Shown: piece by piece, positions 8,677 to 17,810 of the stretch | How the letters are laid out: the number at the start of each line of letters is the position of its first letter | How positions within the stretch are numbered: position 1 is the first letter of the stretch | Source: Caulobacterales bacterium | GTDB taxonomy: Bacteria > Pseudomonadota > Alphaproteobacteria > Caulobacterales > Aquidulcibacteraceae | NCBI GenBank assembly: GCA_017303355.1 | Contig: JAFLCU010000002.1 | Span: 280,055-344,054, forward strand | Direction of reading: 5' to 3' | Length of the DNA: 64,000 nucleotides | Translations under genes and position numbers: made by a program | Notes under the pieces: model-generated | Told to the model about the DNA's origin: nothing | The model's input: only the letters and a program-made list of their open reading frames with translations | The model's database searches: none

Positions 8677-9438
8677 CGCACACCCACGCACATTTCGCCG
8701 CTCCGTCGTCCGTCGTGTCCGCGCATGCGGGTGACCACTCTATCCATGCTTTTCGGCCGCCAAACGCCTGAAAACAAACACATCAAAGAAAACCTATCCT
8801 ACACCCGCGGAATTGAGTGATAATGGCGCCGCTTTCACACGGGAGGGTTTCGAAGAGCTCCGAAGCTTCTGAAATGTGAAAGCGGTGTTCGGTGCGGAAT
8901 CTGTTTGCGGGGAGTGAAACCGCGAAGTCCAAGGTCTCGGAGGCCTTGCGCATGGAACCGGCGAATTGGGCATGGAGCCAAGCCCCAAGATGTCATCCTT
9001 CGGTGGAGGGTGGCTTCGAAAGCGCACCGCTCAGGAGGCGAGCTGACCATCGTCAGCCTTTGTACAACTCCTCGCGCCCAGGCCGGGAAAAACGAATGCA
9101 AAACGGGGCGCGTCGATCGCGCAGGCGCTGCGCAAACAGCGCCACACTACGGCACTACCCGGCGCGCTCCGCGCGCCCCGCCTCCCACTTGGGAGAAGCA
9201 TTGAAGACCTGACCTTCGCGGTGTTCGCACGCGAAGCTAAAGGCGCATGCGCGGCGGCTCGCACTCGCTTTCAGCTATCATCGGCGGCCAGGCGCTGCTT
9301 TGGCAAACCCGCGCGTGTCTTGCGGCGAGTTGTCCCGATCCGGCGCTTCGTCCTTCGCAGGGCAGCGCTCATCGCATCCGGGGTGGCCTTTCGCGCCGCC
9401 GCGCTGCTAGAAGCACCGGATATCTTCCGGGGATTTTC
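8677..9438. other. 762-bp gene-free region with many hairpins
   Basis: No convincing protein is encoded here on either strand; short open frames have atypical, Arg/Ser/Pro-rich composition and no ribosome sites. Instead there is a run of perfect or near-perfect hairpins: 8830-8839/8875-8884 (10 bp, with a second stem inside it), 9042-9047/9052-9057, 9124-9130/9137-9143, 9161-9167/9171-9177, 9182-9186/9191-9195 and 9214-9220/9230-9236. It could be a structured non-coding RNA, a decayed element, or the untranslated leader of the M16 peptidase gene. No RNase P, tmRNA or 6S signature was recognised. Confidence 0.5.
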
Positions 9439-12264
9439 ATGAAACGTTTCGTCACCCTGATCGCCGCGGCGTTCGCGCTTGTGGCCTGCGCCACCTCGTC
9501 GGCGCCGCAGCCTGCCTCCAGCGCGCTCGAAGTCGCGCCGCTGCAATACACGACGCGGACCTTGCCGAACGGCCTACGCGTCTATGCGATGCCGGACGCG
9601 AACACGGCCAACGTGTCGGTGCAGGTGTGGTATGATGTGGGCTCCGTGGACGATCCGGAAGGCCGTTCGGGCTTCGCGCACTTGTTTGAACACATCATGT
9701 TCAAATCGACGCGCAATATGCCGGAGCAATTCTTCGACCGGCTGACGGAAGATGTCGGCGGCTTCAACAACGCGTCCACCTACGACGATTTCACCAATTA
9801 CTTCGAAGTGGTGCCGGCCAATCATCTGGAGCGCGTGCTTTGGGCTGAAGCCGATCGCATGGGCTCGCTCGTCGTCAACGAGGAGAGTTTTTCCTCCGAG
9901 CGCGATGTGGTGAAGGAGGAGCTGCGCCAGCGCGTGCTCGCGTCGCCCTATGGCCGCTTGTTCTACCTCTATCTGAACCAGACCAATTACACCGTGCATC
10001 CGTACGGCCGCCCCGGCATCGGTTCGATCGAAGATCTTGACGCCGCGACGGTGGAAGACGTGCGCGCCTTCCACGCCACCTATTATCGCCCGGACAACGC
10101 CGTGCTCGTGGTCTCCGGCAATTTCGATCCGGCGCAGCTCGATCGCTGGATCGATCAATATTTCGGCGACATCGCGCGTCCGAACCGCCCGATCCCGCGT
10201 GACTATCCGGTGGAGCCGGTGCGCACGCAGCCGCGTGAATACACGGTCTATGCGCCGAACGTGCCGTTGCCGGCGGTGATGATCTCGTATCCGCAGCCGG
10301 CGGCGACCAGCCCCGATCTGCCGACGTTGCTGGTGCTGGATGCGATCATGTCGAACGGGGAATCGTCGCGCCTCTACCAATCGCTTGTGTATGAGCAGCA
10401 AGTCGCCGCGCAGGTGTTCACGAACCTCGAGGCGACGCAAGACCCGGGCGCCTATGGCGTCTTCGCGATCCTCTCCGAAGGCCAAACCGCTGACGCCGGC
10501 TTGACCGCGCTCTCCGCGCAAATCGCGCGCATGCGCGACGAGCCGGTGACGCAAGCCGAACTGGATGAAGCCAAGAACGAAATCGTCACATCGACGATCC
10601 AGCAACGCGAAACGGCCTATGGCCGCGCGTTCGAGTTGGCCGATGCGGTGATCCGCTATGGCGACGCGGCTTATGCCGATCGCTTGCTGGCTGCGGTGCA
10701 GGCGACAACGGCGGCTGACGTACAGCGCGTCGCGCGCTCGATCCTCAACGATCAACGCCGCGTCGTCGTGCGTTATCTGCCAGAGCAAGAGGGCGCCACG
10801 GGCGACGCCATCGCCACGTCGCCGGCGATTCAGGCGCGTCGCCTGGACATTCCGCAATCGGAAATCCCGACTTACACGCTTGCCGCCGAAGGCCAGCGCG
10901 AAGCGCCGCCAGCCGCGGGCGCGCCTGTAAACGCGCGCATCCCGGAAACGGCGGCGCGCACGCTCGCCAACGGCGTGCGCGTGATCGTCGCGCCGAACCG
11001 CGCACTGCCCTTGGTCAGCGCTGATTTGCGCATCGCCTCGGGCGGCAGCGCCGATCCGAGCGGCCGGGCGGGCTTGGCCTCGATGACGGGCGATCTGCTG
11101 ACGCGCGGCACCACTACGCGCAGCGCCACCGAAATCGCCAGCCAGATTGAATCCCTGGGCGCGGGCATCGAGTCCGGCGCGGGCGTCGATTCATCGGCGG
11201 TCTCGCTGCAGACGCGCAGCGATCGCGTGCAGGAGGCGTTCACCGTGTTCGCCGACGTCGCGCGCAATCCCGCGTTCGCGCAGGAAGAGATCGACCGCGC
11301 CAAGCAAGAGGCCTTGGATGGGTTGCAAGTCGCGCTAAGCCAGCCCGGCTCGATTGGCGGTTTCGCCATGACGCGCGCGATTTATGGCGACGCGCCCTAT
11401 GGCGCGATTGCTTCGGCTACGAGCATCGGCGCCATCACGCGCGAGGACATGGCGAACTATCACGCCACCTACTGGCGTCCGGACAATTCAGTGCTCGTCA
11501 TCACTGGCGACGTTTCAGCCGACGAAGGCTTTGCATTGGCGGAGCGCTATTTCGGCGATTGGTCGCGCCCGACGACGGCATTGCCCACACGCCCGGATGC
11601 GAGCGCCCATGCGGCCGGCGCCCGCACCATCGTCGTCGATCTGCCGAACACGGGCCAAGCGGCGGTGTCGATGGGCCTGCGCGGCGTGGCGCGGACGGAC
11701 GCGGATTATTTCCCACTGCTCGTCGCCAACAACGTGCTGGGCGGCGGCTATTCCGCGCGCCTCAACACGGAGATCCGCATCCGTCGCGGTTTGTCGTACG
11801 GCGCGGGTTCGAGCCTGCAGGCGCGCATGGCGCCAGGTCCGATCGTCGCCTCGGCGCAAACGCGTAATGATGCGGCTGTGCAAGTGTACGAATTGATGCG
11901 CACTGAAATCGAGCGCATCGGCGAAACGGTTGCGCCTGAAGCTGAACTCACCGCGCGCAAGGCGGTGCTGATCGGCTCGTTCGGCCGCAGCGTCGAAACA
12001 ACGTCGGGCCTTGCCGGCCAGATTTCGACGCTTGCGCTTTATGGTCTGCCGCCAGAGCGCTTGGGCACGTACGTCTCGGACATCACCAACGTGACGCCCG
12101 AGCAAGCGCGCGCCGCCGCTGCTCGCTATTTCGACGCCGATCGCGCCGATGTCGTGGTCGTCGGCGATGCGCAGCACTTCTATGACGGCTTGCGCCGCGT
12201 GCGCCGTAACGCCGAGCGCATTCCTGTCGACGACCTCAATCTCGACAGCGAGTCGCTGCGCTAA
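9439..12264 (+). CDS. M16-family zinc peptidase lipoprotein with two M16 repeats
   Basis: 941 residues. The N-terminus ends in LVAC, a lipobox, so it is a predicted envelope lipoprotein. The first M16 domain has the inverted zinc motif HLFEH at residues 81-85 and the downstream glutamate region (SERDVVKEEL). The second half (from about residue 500) has the M16 fold (GLASMTGDLLTRGT, RIRRGLSYGAGS) but no HxxEH, as expected for the non-catalytic half of the clamshell. The ATG at 9439 was chosen because it starts the signal peptide; the frame is open 64 codons further upstream but without coding character. A hairpin follows the stop. Confidence 0.93.
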   Translation: MKRFVTLIAAAFALVACATSSAPQPASSALEVAPLQYTTRTLPNGLRVYAMPDANTANVSVQVWYDVGSVDDPEGRSGFAHLFEHIMFKSTRNMPEQFFDRLTEDVGGFNNASTYDDFTNYFEVVPANHLERVLWAEADRMGSLVVNEESFSSERDVVKEELRQRVLASPYGRLFYLYLNQTNYTVHPYGRPGIGSIEDLDAATVEDVRAFHATYYRPDNAVLVVSGNFDPAQLDRWIDQYFGDIARPNRPIPRDYPVEPVRTQPREYTVYAPNVPLPAVMISYPQPAATSPDLPTLLVLDAIMSNGESSRLYQSLVYEQQVAAQVFTNLEATQDPGAYGVFAILSEGQTADAGLTALSAQIARMRDEPVTQAELDEAKNEIVTSTIQQRETAYGRAFELADAVIRYGDAAYADRLLAAVQATTAADVQRVARSILNDQRRVVVRYLPEQEGATGDAIATSPAIQARRLDIPQSEIPTYTLAAEGQREAPPAAGAPVNARIPETAARTLANGVRVIVAPNRALPLVSADLRIASGGSADPSGRAGLASMTGDLLTRGTTTRSATEIASQIESLGAGIESGAGVDSSAVSLQTRSDRVQEAFTVFADVARNPAFAQEEIDRAKQEALDGLQVALSQPGSIGGFAMTRAIYGDAPYGAIASATSIGAITREDMANYHATYWRPDNSVLVITGDVSADEGFALAERYFGDWSRPTTALPTRPDASAHAAGARTIVVDLPNTGQAAVSMGLRGVARTDADYFPLLVANNVLGGGYSARLNTEIRIRRGLSYGAGSSLQARMAPGPIVASAQTRNDAAVQVYELMRTEIERIGETVAPEAELTARKAVLIGSFGRSVETTSGLAGQISTLALYGLPPERLGTYVSDITNVTPEQARAAAARYFDADRADVVVVGDAQHFYDGLRRVRRNAERIPVDDLNLDSESLR

Positions 12265-12270
12265 CGGAAC

Positions 12271-12293
12271 GGGCCGCCCGAAAAGGGCGGCCC
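12271..12293. terminator. Hairpin after the M16 peptidase gene
   Basis: GGGCCGCCC at 12271-12279 and GGGCGGCCC at 12285-12293 form a perfect 9-bp stem 7 bp after the stop codon. There is no clear T-tract on the + strand, so termination may be weak or the hairpin may protect the 3' end. Confidence 0.6.
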
Positions 12294-12364
12294 AATCTGA
12301 CGTGTTTGGCGTTTCGGGCGAGCGCGGCTGACGGGCGAGGCCGACTCAGTTAACGCTGATCGCC

Positions 12365-12748
12365 TTGAACTTCTCGACCTCCATCCGCGTGCTGGCCGTG
12401 GCGCTTGCGTTCACCACCTTGTCGTTCGCGGCAGGGATCGTGGGCGATTTGGCGACGCCTGCGCCGGCGAACTCGGGAACCAGCGTCGTTTTGCGTCTTC
12501 CGCCGCCGGAAACGGCGCGCGCACTGACGCCGATGGTGCGCACGGAGGCCGCCGAGGCGCGGCGTTATCGCGTGACGCGGCTCTCGGCGCGTTACGAGCG
12601 ACCGATTCTGGCGGCTGAGAAGCCCGCTCACGTTGCGGCAAGCGAGCCGAAGCCCGAGCCCAAGGTCGATCCTGATCGCGCGCCGAAAGAGGGCGACGCC
12701 GAGCCCGTTAAGGGCGAAACGCGCCAAGATGAGCCCAAGCGCGCCTAA
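12365..12748 (+). CDS. Hypothetical small exported or membrane-anchored protein
   Basis: Up to 127 residues from TTG 12365; GTG 12389 is an alternative start (119 residues). A hydrophobic N-terminal segment (VLAVALAFTTLSFAAGIVG) is followed by a long charged, Pro/Lys/Glu-rich tail (ASEPKPEPKVDPDRAPKEGD). This suggests a single-pass protein with a disordered periplasmic tail. No ribosome site is evident, and an ORF of similar size lies on the other strand, so the gene call itself is uncertain. No family is recognised. Confidence 0.45.
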   Translation: MNFSTSIRVLAVALAFTTLSFAAGIVGDLATPAPANSGTSVVLRLPPPETARALTPMVRTEAAEARRYRVTRLSARYERPILAAEKPAHVAASEPKPEPKVDPDRAPKEGDAEPVKGETRQDEPKRA

Positions 12749-12836
12749 TTCAGTGCGGCTTTGCCGCAACAGTGCCTCTCGGCGTCTGCAACACTGTCAA
12801 AAAAGCGCCCAGGTCGGAGCGCTCTCCTCTTCGCCC

Positions 12837-13607
12837 ATGAGCCAGTCCAAGAGGTTGAGTCTGTCCGGCGGGGCAGCGGCAGTCGCCGCTGCGCTTACGC
12901 TGGCCGCGCCGAGCCTGGCTCACGCGCAGCAGCCGCAGCGCCAAGGCGGCTCGCCGCCGCCCCCTCCGCCGCCGCTCTATCAAGTCTCATCCGGCGCGAC
13001 GCGTTACTCGACGCCCGATGGCGGCGTCCGCTTCGTGCTCGACCGCTCAGGCGGGCGGGCGGCGCTGGTGCGCTTCGAAGGCGATCCGGAAGTTCATGTA
13101 TTGCGCCCGGCCATGGCGGCCGGCGGCGGCGAAATCTATCGCACCGAGAATGGCGACGTGATGCTGCGCATCACGCCCCATGGCGGCATCATTGTTTACA
13201 CGCGCACGATGCGCACCGGTTCGCCCGCATCGGAAGAAGCGGACGTCGCGCCGCTGACGCCGGAGGCGATTGCGTTCGCGGAGATGCAGGAGCGTTTCCG
13301 TCAGTTGCAATTGCGCGCGCGCCGCAATGTCGGCCAACAAGTGACGTTCGCGGTGCCTGCGCAGATGTCGGCGCCGGCGGCGGGTGTTGTGCTCGATGCG
13401 GCTGAGCGCGCGGCGCAGGGTTTGTCCGAAGCGCCGATGACGAACGTACGCCGCGTGATCATCACGTTTGGGCCGACGCCGGCGGTTGCACTTCGCGGCG
13501 ACCAGCTTTTGATCCAAGTCGCGCCGCAACTGGGCTATGCGGGGCGCCCTTCTTCCAACACCATCCGCAATGTCGTGACGGGTAGTGTTCAGGGCCCCGA
13601 GCAATAA
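12837..13607 (+). CDS. Exported protein, probably DUF4908 family
   Basis: 256 residues with a signal peptide ending AHAQQ (about residue 31) and a Pro run (PPPPPPP). The segment TPDGGVRFVLDRSGGRAALVRFEGDPEVHVLRP resembles the DUF4908 proteins found in Caulobacterales, recalled from memory and not searched. ATG 12837 is preferred over the longer upstream frame because it begins the signal peptide. Predicted to be periplasmic; function unknown. Confidence 0.7.
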   Translation: MSQSKRLSLSGGAAAVAAALTLAAPSLAHAQQPQRQGGSPPPPPPPLYQVSSGATRYSTPDGGVRFVLDRSGGRAALVRFEGDPEVHVLRPAMAAGGGEIYRTENGDVMLRITPHGGIIVYTRTMRTGSPASEEADVAPLTPEAIAFAEMQERFRQLQLRARRNVGQQVTFAVPAQMSAPAAGVVLDAAERAAQGLSEAPMTNVRRVIITFGPTPAVALRGDQLLIQVAPQLGYAGRPSSNTIRNVVTGSVQGPEQ

Positions 13608-13693
13608 GGCGTCGTATCTCGGCTGCCTTGAGATCGTCACTGATCGATGTTCAAGTCGTGAAGACGAGCATGCCACGCCAGCAGGAGGTTCGA

Positions 13694-13870
13694 ATGTCTG
13701 ACAAGAAGAGCGATAGCGACCACGTCATGGCCGCTGTTGGAACGGGCGTTACAGTGGCGGCGGTGCCGATGGCGATCGGGGCGGTGCTTGCGCTTCCGGT
13801 CGCGCTGCCTGCGGCTTTGGCGGCGGGAGCCACCGTCGGAATTTTGAAGTTGTTCAGCGCCAAGAAATAA
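13694..13870 (+). CDS. Small hydrophobic membrane protein
   Basis: 58 residues. A perfect AGGAGG at 13683-13688, 5 nt before ATG 13694, decides the start. A charged N-terminus (SDKKSDSDH) is followed by one or two Ala/Val/Pro-rich membrane segments (residues 13-52) and a basic end (FSAKK). It may be a membrane peptide or a regulator of a membrane complex; no family is recognised. It converges on gloB. Confidence 0.7.
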   Translation: MSDKKSDSDHVMAAVGTGVTVAAVPMAIGAVLALPVALPAALAAGATVGILKLFSAKK

Positions 13871-13895
13871 GCGAACGCGCCACAGAACAGCACAA

Positions 13896-14660
13896 TTAGC
13901 CTTTGAAATTGTCCTTGCGTTTGCGGAGGTCCGCGAAGACTTCCCAATCGCTTGCGTCCGGCAGCATGATCGCGCCTTTCAGTTGCGGCGCGCGCAGAAA
14001 CGGGTTCGTGCTTTTCTCGGCGGCGAGCGTCATCGGCACCGTGGGCTTGCCGGCGGCGCGAAGCTTGTCGATCTCGGCGATGCGCGCCTGGAGGTCGCGG
14101 TTGCACGGGTCGATATGGATGGCGAAGCGCGCGTTTGATTGCGTGTATTCGTGCGCGCAATAGAGCGTGGTGTCGTCCGGCAATCCGGCGAGTTTTTGCA
14201 GGCTCGCCCACATTTGCTGCGGCGTGCCTTCGAACAAGCGCCCGCAGCCAAGCGCAAAGAGCGCATCGCCCACGAACGCGACGCGCGCCTCATCGAACAC
14301 AAACGCAATGTGGCCCAGCGTGTGCCCGCCGACATTGAGCACGCGCGCTTGTATGCCGCCCAGCTTCACAACGTCGCCGTCGTCAACGATGCGATCGGGC
14401 GCTCGGCCGATCCGCTCCACCTCGGCGGGGCCGGTGACGGTCGCGCCGGTCTCGGCCTTGATCGCCGCATTGCCGCCGGCATGATCGGGATGCCAATGCG
14501 TGTTCCACACGTCGGTGATGCGCCAGCCCTTGGCGTCCGCCTGACGCAGGATCTCTTCAGCGTCGGGCGTATCGATCGCGGCGGTCGCGCCCGTCTCAGG
14601 ATCATGGATCAGGAACCCATAATTGTCGGACAGGCAGGGGAATTGATGGATTTGAAGCAT
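13896..14660 (-). CDS. gloB: Hydroxyacylglutathione hydrolase (glyoxalase II)
   Basis: 254 residues, normal glyoxalase II length. It hydrolyses S-D-lactoylglutathione in methylglyoxal detoxification. The metallo-beta-lactamase zinc motif is THWHPDH, followed by GGHTLGHIAF and a metal-bridging VGDALFALGCGRLFEG, with AHEYTQSNARF near the C-terminus, which is diagnostic for GloB. It is divergent from the methyltransferase gene at 14685 with only 24 bp between starts, so promoters overlap. Confidence 0.95.
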   Translation of the reverse strand: MLQIHQFPCLSDNYGFLIHDPETGATAAIDTPDAEEILRQADAKGWRITDVWNTHWHPDHAGGNAAIKAETGATVTGPAEVERIGRAPDRIVDDGDVVKLGGIQARVLNVGGHTLGHIAFVFDEARVAFVGDALFALGCGRLFEGTPQQMWASLQKLAGLPDDTTLYCAHEYTQSNARFAIHIDPCNRDLQARIAEIDKLRAAGKPTVPMTLAAEKSTNPFLRAPQLKGAIMLPDASDWEVFADLRKRKDNFKG

Positions 14661-14684
14661 ATCCTAGCTTAGCGCTTGGATCGC

Positions 14685-15446
14685 ATGCGCGTCGATGTTC
14701 TTGCCCTGCAGCGTTTCTACGCTTCGCCGCTTGGCGAGGCGGCCAGGCGCGCGACCACGCGCCGGCTCGCGGCGCTGTGGCCGAGCGTCGATGGGCTCGA
14801 CATGCTGGGCGTTGGCTACACAACGCCGTACCTCGACCCCGTCCGCGCCAAGGCGCGGCGCGTCATAGCCATGATGCCCACGGCGCAAGGCGCGGAAGCG
14901 TGGCCGTCGGACGGCCGTGTTCTCTCGACGCTCGCGGATGAGGCGCGTTTGCCGTTCATGGACGCCGTGTTCGATCGCGTGCTGCTGGTTCACGCGATTG
15001 AAGAGGCGCCCACGCCCCACACGATGCTGCGCGAGATTTGGCGCGTGATGGCTCCGGAGGGCAGGCTTGTCGTCATCGCCGCCAATCGTTGGAGTCTGTG
15101 GGCGCAAGCCGACACGACGCCCTTCGGCCACGGTCGCCCGTATTCGCGAACGCAGCTCGCGGCGCTGCTGGGCGATTCGATGTTTGAACCCGTGGTTTCG
15201 GCGCGCGCGCTCTACGCGCCGCCTTCGACCTGGCCGCCCTTCGTCCGCGCCGCCGACGCCTTTGAACGCGTGGGCGAGATCATGTGGCCGGCGCAGGGCG
15301 GCGTTGTGCTGATGGAGGCCGTGAAACGGCTTTACGCCAGCACCGCACGCTCCGAAGGGCGTGTCCTTTTGGCCAACGCCCCGGAGCGAAAGCGTCAAAC
15401 TACGCCTCAAGGCGCCTCAGGCGGCTTGCCGAAGCGCGACGGCTGA
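14685..15446 (+). CDS. SAM-dependent methyltransferase-like protein divergent from gloB
   Basis: 253 residues. The region LDMLGVGYTTPYLDP replaces the usual glycine-rich loop, and LPFMDAVFDRVLLVHAIEEAP and HTMLREIWRVMAPEGRLVVI fit the motif-post-I to motif-III part of Methyltransf_11. A TTG three codons upstream (14676) is possible; ATG 14685 is preferred. Methyltransferases divergent from gloB are common in alphaproteobacteria, but no substrate is known. Confidence 0.78.
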   Translation: MRVDVLALQRFYASPLGEAARRATTRRLAALWPSVDGLDMLGVGYTTPYLDPVRAKARRVIAMMPTAQGAEAWPSDGRVLSTLADEARLPFMDAVFDRVLLVHAIEEAPTPHTMLREIWRVMAPEGRLVVIAANRWSLWAQADTTPFGHGRPYSRTQLAALLGDSMFEPVVSARALYAPPSTWPPFVRAADAFERVGEIMWPAQGGVVLMEAVKRLYASTARSEGRVLLANAPERKRQTTPQGASGGLPKRDG

Positions 15447-15463
15447 TTTCTATCTATTCCGAC

Positions 15464-15808
15464 ATGAAGCTGATCACCGCCATCATCAAACCGAGCCGAT
15501 TGGACCCGGTGCTTGAAGCGCTCAAGGATGCCGGCGTGGCCGGTCTCACTGTGTCCGAGGTGCGGGGCTTCGGCCGCCAGAAGGGCAAGACCGAGGTCTA
15601 TCGGGGCGCCGAATATGAGGTGAAGCTGCTGCCGAAGGTGAAGGTGGAGGTGGCCGCCTCCACCGAGATCGCCGAAAAGGCCATCGAGGCCATCGCCGCC
15701 GCCGCCAAGACCGGCAAGATCGGCGACGGCAAGATCTGGGTCACCGACCTGGACACGGTCATCCGCATTCGCACCGGCGAAACCGACCAGGCCGCTATCG
15801 AGGGCTAA
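15464..15808 (+). CDS. P-II family nitrogen regulatory protein
   Basis: 114 residues. MKLITAIIKP start, VSEVRGFGRQKG, T-loop TEVYRGAEYEV with the uridylylation site Y51, and the GKIGDGKIWV and IRIRTGE ends are all typical of GlnB/GlnK. P-II trimers sense 2-oxoglutarate and ATP/ADP and control glutamine synthetase or ammonium transport. Neither glnA nor amtB is adjacent, so GlnB versus GlnK cannot be decided by context. ATG 15464 starts the conserved sequence; the longer open frame from 15284 is not part of it. No strong ribosome site is visible. Confidence 0.93.
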   Translation: MKLITAIIKPSRLDPVLEALKDAGVAGLTVSEVRGFGRQKGKTEVYRGAEYEVKLLPKVKVEVAASTEIAEKAIEAIAAAAKTGKIGDGKIWVTDLDTVIRIRTGETDQAAIEG

Positions 15809-15924
15809 CGCCCGCTCAAGACGTCTGCGAATGGCGTTCGTCGCAATTCCCCGGTGCAAGGGCCGGCGGCTGGGCTAAGGTGCCCGTCTGCAGACTACCC
15901 ACTAAAAACTAGGGGAATTCGGAC

Positions 15925-17751
15925 ATGCAAATCTCACGGCGCGGCCTTCTGGGCGCAACGGCGGCTTCGGTTGTGCTTTCGGCTTGCGGACGCACCGCCC
16001 AGAACGGCGACCTCAACGCCATTCTCGATCGTCTGGCGACGAGCGTTTTGCGCGAGGCGCCCGAATACGCGACGAGCCTCGCTGTTTCCGATGAGCAGGC
16101 GGGGGGGCGCTACATCGATCGCCTGAGCGATGCGTCGAAGGAAGGTTTCCTGCGTATGCGCGGCATCGCCGAAGCGGCGCTGGGTGAATTGAACTCCGTC
16201 AACCGCGACGCGCTCGAGCAGAAGGACGCGGTTACGTACGACGTCGTGAAGACGGCGCTTGAGGATCAGGTGCGCGCCTCGCAATTCGAGCATGGCGGCG
16301 GCGCACAGTCGCCGTACGTCGTCACCCAGCTTACGGGCTCGTACACCTACATTCCGGATTTCCTCGCCAGCCAGCACCCGGTCACCAACCGCGATCAGGC
16401 TGATGCGTATCTGGCGCGTCTCTCTGGTTACGCGCGCATGCTCGATCAGGAATCGGCGCGCATCGCCGAGGATGCGGGCGCGGGCTACATTCCGCCGAAC
16501 TTCGCCATCACTGGCGCTGTGAGCCAGTTGAGTGCGTTCGCTGGCATGGCGCCGGCGCAGACGGTGCTTGTGTCTTCGCTGCAATCGCGCCTGGCTGGCG
16601 TGGCGGACATCGCCGACGCGGATAAGACCGCACTGACGCAGCGCGCCGAGGCGATCGTACGTGACGAAGTGCTGCCGGCTTACCAGCGCCAAGTTGAAGC
16701 GTTGAACGCCATCCTGCCGCGCGCCACCGCTGATGCGGGCGTCGCGCGCCTGCAAAACGGCGCCGAGCTCTATTCGGCGGCGCTGCGCGCCTACACGACC
16801 TCGACCATGCAGCCGGAAGAGATCCACCAGATGGGTCTCGATCTGATCGCGCAATTCACCAGCGAGATGGATGCGATCTTCCGCGCGCAAGGCATGACGC
16901 GCGGCTCGGTGAACGAGCGTATCCAAGCGCTCGGCCGCCGCCCGGATCAAATCTTCCCGTCGACTGACGCGGGCCGCGAGCAATTGCTGGCGTTGCTTAA
17001 TGCGCAAATGGCGGCGATCACGGCGCGCATGCCGGAGGTCTGCGGCGTGCAGGCGCGCGCCGCACTCGAGATCAAGCGCGTGCCCGAATATACGCAAGCT
17101 GGCGCGCCGGGTGGCTATTACCAATCGCCCGCGCTCGATGGTTCGCGCCCTGGCGCCTATTACATCAACCTGCGCGACCCGGCGAGCGAGTGGCCGAAGT
17201 TCACGCTGCCGACGCTCACCTATCACGAAGGCACGCCGGGCCATCACTGGCAGATTTCGATCCAGCAGGAAGCGGGCGAAATGCCGTTCATGCGCCGCGC
17301 ACTCCTGGGCTTCAGCGGTTATGCCGAAGGCTGGGGCCTCTATGCCGAGCAGCTCGCCGATGAGATGGGCATGTATGCGAACGATCCGTTCGGCCGCATC
17401 GGCTATCTGCAATCGATGACGTTTCGCGCCTCGCGCCTCGTCGTCGACACCGGCATCCACACCAAGGGCTGGACGCGCGAGCAAGCGATCGACTCGATGG
17501 TCGCCGCCACCGGCGATCAACGCTCGAACGTCACCACGGAAGTGGAGCGCTATTGCGTGTGGCCGGGCCAGGCGTGCAGCTACATGGTGGGCCGCCAAGC
17601 GCTCAACCGCATGCGCGACGCCGCACGCGCCACGTTGGGCGACCGCTTCGACATCAAGGGCTTCCACGACGTGGTGTTGGCCAACGGCTCGACGCCGCTC
17701 ACCGTCACCGAAAGCCTGGTGACAGCCTGGGCGGCGGCGCAGAACAGCTAA
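15925..17751 (+). CDS. DUF885 family lipoprotein (putative peptidase-like)
   Basis: 608 residues. The N-terminus combines a twin-arginine-like SRRGLLG with a lipobox LSAC, so it is predicted to be an exported lipoprotein. YHEGTPGHHWQ at residues 433-443 is the hallmark of DUF885 proteins, which are thought to be zinc peptidases related to thermolysin-like folds; H434/E435 and H440/H441 would be the metal and catalytic residues. A clear AGGGGA ribosome site precedes ATG 15925. A strong terminator follows. Confidence 0.9.
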   Translation: MQISRRGLLGATAASVVLSACGRTAQNGDLNAILDRLATSVLREAPEYATSLAVSDEQAGGRYIDRLSDASKEGFLRMRGIAEAALGELNSVNRDALEQKDAVTYDVVKTALEDQVRASQFEHGGGAQSPYVVTQLTGSYTYIPDFLASQHPVTNRDQADAYLARLSGYARMLDQESARIAEDAGAGYIPPNFAITGAVSQLSAFAGMAPAQTVLVSSLQSRLAGVADIADADKTALTQRAEAIVRDEVLPAYQRQVEALNAILPRATADAGVARLQNGAELYSAALRAYTTSTMQPEEIHQMGLDLIAQFTSEMDAIFRAQGMTRGSVNERIQALGRRPDQIFPSTDAGREQLLALLNAQMAAITARMPEVCGVQARAALEIKRVPEYTQAGAPGGYYQSPALDGSRPGAYYINLRDPASEWPKFTLPTLTYHEGTPGHHWQISIQQEAGEMPFMRRALLGFSGYAEGWGLYAEQLADEMGMYANDPFGRIGYLQSMTFRASRLVVDTGIHTKGWTREQAIDSMVAATGDQRSNVTTEVERYCVWPGQACSYMVGRQALNRMRDAARATLGDRFDIKGFHDVVLANGSTPLTVTESLVTAWAAAQNS

Positions 17752-17774
17752 ATCTGAGCGACGGACAGTAAGCT

Positions 17775-17810
17775 GCGGCGGCGTGATCGATCACGCCGCC
17801 GCTTCTTTTT
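17775..17810 (+). terminator. Rho-independent terminator of the DUF885 gene
   Basis: A perfect 28-bp palindrome (17775-17802, arm GCGGCGGCGTGATC) followed by TTCTTTTT at 17803-17810. It begins 24 bp after the DUF885 stop and overlaps the last codons of the convergent DUF1365 gene, whose Ala-rich end is encoded by the stem. Confidence 0.88.

Noticed and set aside
8835..9101. Minus-strand 88-codon frame in the hairpin-rich gap
   Set aside because: No ribosome site, atypical composition, and it crosses several hairpins; more likely non-coding.
12350..12769. Minus-strand frame opposite the small exported protein at 12365
   Set aside because: Arg-rich shadow composition without signal or motif; the plus frame has a hydrophobic N-terminus and a Pro/Glu tail. 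Some doubt remains for both.
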